From contig NZ_CP160398.1 in the NCBI RefSeq assembly GCF_040729435.1, positions 1,116,001 to 1,180,000 on the forward strand: a DNA stretch of 64,000 nt, written 5' to 3'. Origin of the DNA: Pseudomonas sp. HOU2 (GTDB lineage Bacteria; Pseudomonadota; Gammaproteobacteria; Pseudomonadales; Pseudomonadaceae). Each line of letters opens with the position of its first letter. Position 1 is the stretch's first letter. Under the pieces are notes generated by a model. It was not told the origin of the DNA, searched no databases, and saw only the letters and a list, made by a program, of their open reading frames with translations. This document shows, in pieces, positions 60,016-64,000 of the stretch. A program made the position numbers and the translations under genes.

Positions 60016-60045
60016 GGACAAATGTCCATAGAGTTGTATACAACT
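60016..60045. promoter_or_regulatory. Palindromic sites upstream of the permease gene
   Basis: AGTTGTATACAACT (60032-60045) is a perfect 14-bp palindrome with the TTGTATACAA core seen for GntR-family (FCD) operators. GGACA-AA-TGTCC (60016-60027) lies beside it. Both are 50-80 bp before the permease start codon. Assignment to a regulator is inference. Confidence 0.6.
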
Positions 60046-60220
60046 TGTCAGTCACATAATGGATAGGTAGCCACCGAACCTTCTATCTCACTGTCTCCAT
60101 CCCCCCACAAATCCGGCAACACACTCCTTCCTTCATTCGAATCAGCGCCCACCAGGCTGAAGTGTTCATGGCGACCAGCGGTGCATCGGCGCTCTTTTTT
60201 ATACATATAAAGTATGCATA

Positions 60221-60505
60221 ATGAAGTCATTCGAAATTCAGTACGACAAAAGCAAGAACGCAGCCAATAAACTCAAGCACAGAGGCGTCAGCCTTGCCGA
60301 GACCGAGCCGGTCTTTCACGACGAACGCGCGCTGACGATCGAGGACAACGACCATGACGAACAGCGCTGGATCACTCTCGGTCTCGACGGCAAAGGGCGT
60401 TTGCTAGTGGTTGCGTACAGTTATCGCGGGGCCAATGTCGTACGAATCATTTCTGCACGTGCCGTCACACCGAGCGAGCGTTGCGCTTACTTTCTGGAGA
60501 CTTGA
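60221..60505 (+). CDS. brnT: BrnT family toxin
   Basis: 94 residues, the family size. Pattern EIQYDKSKNAANKLKHRGVSL near the N-terminus, then DDHDEQRWITLGLDGKGRLLVVAY and VRIISARAVTPSER, all typical of BrnT, a RelE-fold ribonuclease. It lies 3 bp upstream of brnA. No Shine-Dalgarno is visible before the ATG (preceding bases are AAAGTATGCATA). Confidence 0.92.
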   Translation: MKSFEIQYDKSKNAANKLKHRGVSLAETEPVFHDERALTIEDNDHDEQRWITLGLDGKGRLLVVAYSYRGANVVRIISARAVTPSERCAYFLET

Positions 60506-60508
60506 ACG

Positions 60509-60841
60509 ATGAAAGATCAATACGATTTCTCGCAGGGCAAGCGCGGCGCATTGGCGCCCGCCAAGGGCAAGACCCGCATCACCATCATGCTCGATGACGC
60601 CGTCATCGAAGCCGCCCGTAGCGTGGCGGAAAACGAAGGCTTCGGTTATCAGACGGTGATCAACAACACTCTGCGCCATGCCCTGCTGGAGGCTGGCAGC
60701 AAAACGCAGGACGTCGAGCCGCCCCACTCCGGGCAATTCAAGAAAGGCATCACCGCCGCCGACCTCAAGAGCCTGGAAAAAAAGCTCTCGGCGGCGGCCG
60801 GGGAAATCCGCCGGGTACTGGAGCCGGAGGCCAAGCCCTGA
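60509..60841 (+). CDS. brnA: BrnA family antitoxin
   Basis: 110 residues. A disordered N-terminus (SQGKRGALAPAKGKTR) followed by a ribbon-helix-helix DNA-binding domain (ITIMLDDAVIEAARSVAENEGFGYQTVINNTLRHAL). It should neutralise BrnT and repress the pair by binding their promoter. A second charged helix near the C-terminus. GGAG lies 9 nt before the start. Confidence 0.92.
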   Translation: MKDQYDFSQGKRGALAPAKGKTRITIMLDDAVIEAARSVAENEGFGYQTVINNTLRHALLEAGSKTQDVEPPHSGQFKKGITAADLKSLEKKLSAAAGEIRRVLEPEAKP

Positions 60842-60843
60842 GA

Positions 60844-61671
60844 TCAGGCCGGTACGAGCATCCGCCCCAGCGACTCTCGCACATGCGGCTGGTCAGGCAG
60901 ACGCAAGCCGAACTCCTGCTCCAGCACCTCGATCAACTCATCGACATCCGCTACCTCGCGGCGCTCGCTGTCGGCGCCCATGTGATGAATCGCGAAGCTG
61001 CCGTTGTTCAGGGTCCGACGCCAGCCATCGCCAGTGCGCGCAATCATCAGCCGTTTGGCGAACGGGGACTCGGGATGGGTCGAGACGTACCAGTTGCCAA
61101 GGGTGTAATCGATGTCTTCCTGGCGTTGCAGATCAAACAGGTACATCGCGCGCCACTCGCCTGCGACATTGGCGCGTAGCATGTAGCCGTCGGCCTGTTT
61201 CTCGATACGATAGGATTCATGCGGCGTCGGCTGTTCAGCCTCGCTATCGAGCAGCAGCGGCGCAGTCGGCACCATGCCGCCAAAGCCGACATCGGTGATG
61301 TAACGCTCGCCGTCGATGATCACCAGGCTCAAGCGATGGGTACGCGCCGTCCAGGTTCCCTCGGGTTGCGCCAATACCACGCGTCCGGAGATGCCACGGG
61401 CCTCGAAGCCCAATTCCTGCAGCAACGCCAGAAACAGATTGTTCAGTTCGTAGCAGTAACCACCCCGGCCACTGTGGAGTACCTTTTGTTCGACCGATGC
61501 CAGATCGATCAGCACCGGCGCGCCAGTGATCGTCGACAGATTCTCGAAGGGAAAAACGCCGGTATGGCGCAACTGCAACTGCTGCAGGGTTGCCAGGGTC
61601 GGTGCTGGTGGGGCATCGAAGCCCAGACGTTGCAGGTATAACGCCGGATTCGCCAGACGTGGCTCGCTCAT
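60844..61671 (-). CDS. Arylamine N-acetyltransferase
   Basis: 275 residues, NAT family. Catalytic triad visible: Cys in GRGGYCYELNNLF (~residue 72), His in TARTHRLSLV and Asp in ITDVGFGG. Acetyl-CoA-dependent acetylation of aromatic amines and hydrazines. It converges with brnA, stop codons 2 bp apart. Monocistronic. Confidence 0.93.
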   Translation of the reverse strand: MSEPRLANPALYLQRLGFDAPPAPTLATLQQLQLRHTGVFPFENLSTITGAPVLIDLASVEQKVLHSGRGGYCYELNNLFLALLQELGFEARGISGRVVLAQPEGTWTARTHRLSLVIIDGERYITDVGFGGMVPTAPLLLDSEAEQPTPHESYRIEKQADGYMLRANVAGEWRAMYLFDLQRQEDIDYTLGNWYVSTHPESPFAKRLMIARTGDGWRRTLNNGSFAIHHMGADSERREVADVDELIEVLEQEFGLRLPDQPHVRESLGRMLVPA

Positions 61672-61771
61672 TGCTCAGTCCTTTTGCATGTGGCCGCGGA
61701 TCGCTGCGCCGCTGGCCGACAGGTATACGGGATCAGGCCACGACTCCGACAATTGATTTCGCCAATCAGCG

Positions 61772-62566
61772 CTACCGCCGCTTGCGTGAACCGATGCGAA
61801 TCCAGGTCGGAGCATGGTCGCTGGCGTGCGGTTCGTTGCGCCCCCAGGCGTCGACCCCGGCCTCGTGCAGATACGGACTGAGTGCCGGGTTGAGCAGCAG
61901 ATGATCGATGCGCAAACCGGAGTTGGTTTGCCAATGCTGGCGGAAATAATCCCAGAAGGTGTAGAGGCGATCCTCGGGATACAGATAGCGCAGCGAATCA
62001 GTCCAGCCCTGATCCAGTAGCCGTTGATAACACTCGCGGCTCTCGGGTTGCAGTAGCGCATCCTTGAGCCAGGAGCGAGTGTTGTAGATGTCCATGTCGG
62101 TGGGCACCACGTTGTAATCGCCGGCCAGCACCACCGGATGATCGCTGCCTTGCAGATCCTTGGCGTAGCGGATCAGGCGTTCGAACCAGGCCAGTTTGTA
62201 GTCGAACTTCGGCCCCGGCTGCGGATTGCCATTGGGCAGGTACAGACAGCCGACCAACACCCCATGCACCGCCGCTTCAAGATAACGGCTGTGCTTGTCG
62301 TCCGGATCACCCGGCAGACCGCGACGGCTCTCCAGCGGTTGCGCATCGCGGGCGAGAATCGCCACGCCGTTCCATGACGCCTGCCCGTGCCAGATCGCGC
62401 CGTACCCCGCTGCCTCCAGTTCGGCGGCGGGGAATGCACTGTCGACCGACTTGAGTTCCTGCAGACAAGCGATGTCCGGTTGCTCGCGCTTGAGCCACTC
62501 CAGCAGGTTCGGCAAGCGTGCGCGCAGGCCGTTGACGTTGAACGTGGCGATCCGCAGGTTTTTCAT
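61772..62566 (-). CDS. xthA: Exodeoxyribonuclease III family AP endonuclease
   Basis: 264 residues. Motifs LRIATFNVNGLRARL, CLQELKS, NVVPTDMDIYNTRSW with the catalytic Asp-Asn pair, and the C-terminal NEPHASDHAPTW. Cleaves DNA 5' of abasic sites and removes 3' blocks. It is shorter in its loops than E. coli XthA and Pseudomonas has several paralogues, so the symbol is tentative. Confidence 0.88.
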   Translation of the reverse strand: MKNLRIATFNVNGLRARLPNLLEWLKREQPDIACLQELKSVDSAFPAAELEAAGYGAIWHGQASWNGVAILARDAQPLESRRGLPGDPDDKHSRYLEAAVHGVLVGCLYLPNGNPQPGPKFDYKLAWFERLIRYAKDLQGSDHPVVLAGDYNVVPTDMDIYNTRSWLKDALLQPESRECYQRLLDQGWTDSLRYLYPEDRLYTFWDYFRQHWQTNSGLRIDHLLLNPALSPYLHEAGVDAWGRNEPHASDHAPTWIRIGSRKRR

Positions 62567-62693
62567 CGTTCAGGCTCCGGCGAACAAGGTGTGAAAATTG
62601 TGACCCTGTGCTGACGGCGGTGGTTGCATCGGATCAACCCGCTGCGGCGTAATAAGCGCTCGCCATTGCCCCGAACTGCCGAGACTCGATTCC

Positions 62694-63278
62694 ATGCTCA
62701 CCACCCTGCAAGGCCCGCGCATCCTCCTGCGTCCGCTTCAGTACAGCGACGCCGACGCCCTGCTCCGCGCTGCCGCCGACGGCGAACTGTGGAACCTCAC
62801 CGTCACCGTGGTGCCGTCGGCGAGTACCGTCGACAGCTATCTGAAGAAGGCCCTCGACGGCCGCGACGCCGGCACGGTCATGCCGTTTGTGATTGTGTTG
62901 AAGGATAGCGGCGAAGTGATCGGCTCGACCCGGTTCTGGAAGATTGATCCGCTCAATCGCAAGCTGGAAATCGGCAGCAGCTGGATTTCCGCGCGCTGGC
63001 AGAAATCCTTCGTCAACACTGAAGCCAAATACCTGATGTTGCGCCACGCCTTCGAGGTGCTCGATTGCGTGCGAGTGCAGTTCACCACCGACGAGAACAA
63101 CCAGAAGTCGCGCAACGCGATTCTGCGCCTCGGTGCGCAACAGGAAGGCATCGTGCGCCACGAGCGGATCATGCCCGACGGCCGCAAACGCAACTCGGTG
63201 CGCTTCAGCATCATCGATGACGAGTGGCCGCAGGTGCGTCAGGCACTGGAGCAGAAACTGGCGGCCGACCGACACTGA
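62694..63278 (+). CDS. GNAT family N-acetyltransferase
   Basis: 194 residues, RimJ/RimL-like. LQGPRILLRPLQYSDADALL at the start, GSTRFWKIDPLNRKLEIGSSWI and NQKSRNAILRLGAQQEGIVRH cover the acetyl-CoA-binding core. Acceptor unknown. Divergent from the exonuclease gene. Confidence 0.9.
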   Translation: MLTTLQGPRILLRPLQYSDADALLRAAADGELWNLTVTVVPSASTVDSYLKKALDGRDAGTVMPFVIVLKDSGEVIGSTRFWKIDPLNRKLEIGSSWISARWQKSFVNTEAKYLMLRHAFEVLDCVRVQFTTDENNQKSRNAILRLGAQQEGIVRHERIMPDGRKRNSVRFSIIDDEWPQVRQALEQKLAADRH

Positions 63279-63367
63279 GGCTCGACAACCGCTCGTCAGG
63301 CAATCGGCACCAACGGGTAAAAGCGTCAGACCAAAGTCAGGTAACCGACCCCTTCTGGAGACGTACC

Positions 63368-63673
63368 ATGACTACACGCACACTCACCTCGTTGTTACTC
63401 GCCGGCCTGCTCGCCGCCACCTCGGCTGCCAGCTTCGCGGCGAACGACAGCTCTGGCACATCGAGTACCAACCCCGACGTCAACAAAAGCACGCCCAAGC
63501 CGCCGGACAACACCCCGGGCGCACCTGCCGGCAGTAACGGTGCGGGTAGCCCTGGTTCTGGCAACGGCACCGGCACCAATGGCGGCGCCATGGGCTCTGG
63601 CTCGGGGGCTGGCGGCGGTACAGGCGCGGCCGGGGGCGGAACCGGCGGTGCGGGCGGTGGCTCGGGCAGCTGA
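63368..63673 (+). CDS. Secreted glycine-rich hypothetical protein
   Basis: 101 residues from ATG 63368 with a GGAGACG upstream. A clear signal peptide (MTTRTLTSLLLAGLLAATSA, cleavage after SFA) leaves about 75 residues of low complexity: a polar Thr/Pro/Asn section and then Gly/Ser/Ala-rich repeats. No cysteine and no domain I recognise. Such proteins can be extracytoplasmic spacers or matrix components, which is speculation. Confidence 0.75.
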   Translation: MTTRTLTSLLLAGLLAATSAASFAANDSSGTSSTNPDVNKSTPKPPDNTPGAPAGSNGAGSPGSGNGTGTNGGAMGSGSGAGGGTGAAGGGTGGAGGGSGS

Positions 63674-63705
63674 ACGAACCGGCGTTACGGTTGGTGATGA
63701 GACCC

Positions 63706-63731
63706 GCGTGAGGGAGCTTGCTCCCTCACGC
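63706..63731. terminator. Palindromic hairpin after the glycine-rich gene (family D REP-like)
   Basis: 12-bp arms GCGTGAGGGAGC / GCTCCCTCACGC around TT. The core GAGGGAGCTTGCTCCCTC equals that of the family D unit at 15016. It may act as terminator for both convergent genes; no T run. Confidence 0.6.
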
Positions 63732-63750
63732 TTGTTGAAGCGTCGAAACC

Positions 63751-64000
63751 TCAGCGATCCGAACGAATCAACTCGGCAAAGCCTGCATCCAGCGACAACA
63801 CCGCCGCGCGATTGCGACCGGCATTTTTCGCCTGATAAAGCGCCGCGTCTGCACGCTGAATAAACACTTCCAGACTGTCATTGCCACTCGGGATGAACGA
63901 ATAGCAGCCCAGACTCACCGTCAGATACCCGGTCGGTGACCCGCTGTGGGTGATGCGTTTATCCATCACGCTGCGGCGGATCTGCCCGGCAATCGCCAAT
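63751..64000 (-). CDS. C-terminal part of a GGDEF diguanylate cyclase (5' end outside window)
   Basis: The frame runs to the right edge. The last ~80 residues show the end of a GGDEF domain: TVSLGCYSFIPSG, DSLEVFIQRADAALYQAKNAGRN, the conserved Ala-Asp-Ala-Ala-Leu-Tyr-Gln-Ala-Lys helix. The GGDEF motif itself lies beyond the window. No other domain can be judged. Confidence 0.88.
   Translation of the reverse strand, partial: LAIAGQIRRSVMDKRITHSGSPTGYLTVSLGCYSFIPSGNDSLEVFIQRADAALYQAKNAGRNRAAVLSLDAGFAELIRSDR

Overview
The window looks like core chromosome of a Pseudomonas from the P. fluorescens group. The grounds are: a block whose order matches Pseudomonas chromosomes (metZ, purF, cvpA, SPOR protein, folC, accD, trpF, truA, fimV, usg-type asd, asd, leuB, methyltransferase, leuD, leuC, LysR regulator); a CsrA-family gene matching RsmE of plant-associated fluorescent pseudomonads; and four families of REP-like inverted repeats between genes. 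I saw no insertion sequence, prophage, integrase or CRISPR array.

Layout. 1-7.3 kb (minus strand): a ribose operon rbsB-A-C-R-K-D followed by a nucleoside hydrolase with a signal peptide, behind a sigma-70 promoter with a perfect 14-bp LacI-type operator. 7.3-13.4 kb: a coiled-coil protein of unknown function; periplasmic glutaminase-asparaginase ansB with a sigma-54 promoter and an AauR-type site; a LexA-box promoter reading into a DUF1654 gene and endA; a siderophore-interacting reductase; a SPOR lipoprotein; rsmE; a DUF2214 membrane protein; and an unexplained terminator that may mark a small RNA. 13.4-21.6 kb: tRNA-Val(GAC), a PuuB-type oxidase, a Tat-exported molybdenum hydroxylase with 2Fe-2S subunit, triheme cytochrome c and XdhC, then tRNA-Asp (two copies) and tRNA-Val(TAC).

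21.7-41.4 kb is the housekeeping block (methionine, purine, folate, malonyl-CoA, tryptophan, lysine/threonine and leucine biosynthesis, tRNA modification, FimV). 41.4-48.4 kb: a five-PAS GGDEF-EAL protein, an IbpA-type small heat-shock protein with sigma-32 promoter and a ROSE-like RNA thermometer, dusC, a thioesterase, an alpha/beta hydrolase and its probable TetR regulator. 48.5-57.7 kb: tandem tRNA-Ala/tRNA-Glu pairs next to gltX, an EmrAB-type pump, uvrB and an aromatic aminotransferase. 57.5-64 kb: two small convergent genes, tRNA-Asn, an NCS2 nucleobase permease, a BrnT/BrnA toxin-antitoxin pair, arylamine N-acetyltransferase, an exonuclease III homologue, a GNAT acetyltransferase, a glycine-rich secreted protein and the 3' end of a diguanylate cyclase gene.

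Two themes recur. Several periplasmic functions scavenge polymers or conjugates (secreted nucleoside hydrolase feeding RbsABC, EndA, AnsB, the Tat-exported oxidoreductase). Many transcription units also show a readable regulatory signature (LexA, sigma-54/AauR, sigma-32/ROSE, RbsR, TetR-type and other palindromes). The LexA-controlled DUF1654-endA unit is the least explained and, to me, the most interesting arrangement.
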